NCBI GenBank assembly: GCA_002337925.1
Contig: DDHB01000053.1
Span: forward strand, 64,324-69,966
Length of the DNA stretch: 5,643 nt
Source of the DNA: Sporomusaceae bacterium UBA1887
GTDB lineage: Bacteria > Bacillota > Negativicutes > Sporomusales > DSM-15969
Direction: 5' to 3'
The position numbers and the translations under genes were made by a program. The notes under the pieces are model-generated. The model was not told where the DNA came from. It saw only the letters and a list, made by a program, of their open reading frames with translations, and ran no database searches. Positions 5,641 through 5,643 of the stretch are shown in pieces. Each line of letters begins with the position of its first letter. Position 1 is the stretch's first letter.

Positions 5641-5643
5641 TAT

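Noticed and set aside
1..5643. Mobile elements, CRISPR arrays, tRNA or rRNA genes
   Set aside because: I saw no transposase, direct-repeat array, tRNA-like cloverleaf or rRNA sequence on either strand.

Overview
The window looks like chromosomal DNA from an anaerobic, endospore-forming Firmicute with moderate-to-low G+C. It carries a tetrahydrofolate C1 gene pair (fhs-folD), nickel-insertion genes for [NiFe] enzymes (hypA-hypB), an alanine dehydrogenase and a Spo0E-family sporulation phosphatase. This combination fits an acetogen-like lineage such as the Sporomusaceae (Negativicutes). That placement is inferred from gene content and family resemblance; no search was run. All supported genes lie on the minus strand, so the window reads right to left.

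Right part (about 5640 to 1839): a compact gene string runs fhs, folD, a possible 29-codon ORF, hypA, hypB and a small spo0E-like gene. The joints are tight. There are 10 nt between fhs and folD, with the folD Shine-Dalgarno overlapping the fhs stop. hypA and hypB overlap by 1 nt (TAATG). There are 6 nt between hypB and the spo0E-like gene. No convincing terminator is visible inside the string. It ends in a nested inverted repeat and then a strong intrinsic terminator (1731-1776), so I read it as one transcription unit whose promoter lies beyond the right edge. The 58-aa Spo0E-like gene is short and easily overlooked.

Middle (1658 to 494): ald stands alone between the operon terminator and its own terminator. 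Left edge (451 to 1): a good sigma-A-type promoter drives a gene that runs off the window. It encodes an N-terminal membrane helix followed by the start of a Cache-type extracellular sensor domain.

How the genes fit together: Fhs activates formate onto tetrahydrofolate and FolD acts on the next step toward methylene-THF. HypA and HypB deliver nickel to hydrogenase, the likely source of electrons for that C1 reduction. The Spo0E-like protein would remove phosphate from Spo0A and so hold back sporulation, which suggests a link between C1/H2 metabolism and the sporulation decision. The most notable point is that FolD lacks both the Lys and the Gln normally needed for its cyclohydrolase half-reaction; both positions are Met. 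This predicts a dehydrogenase-only enzyme that needs a separate cyclohydrolase encoded elsewhere.
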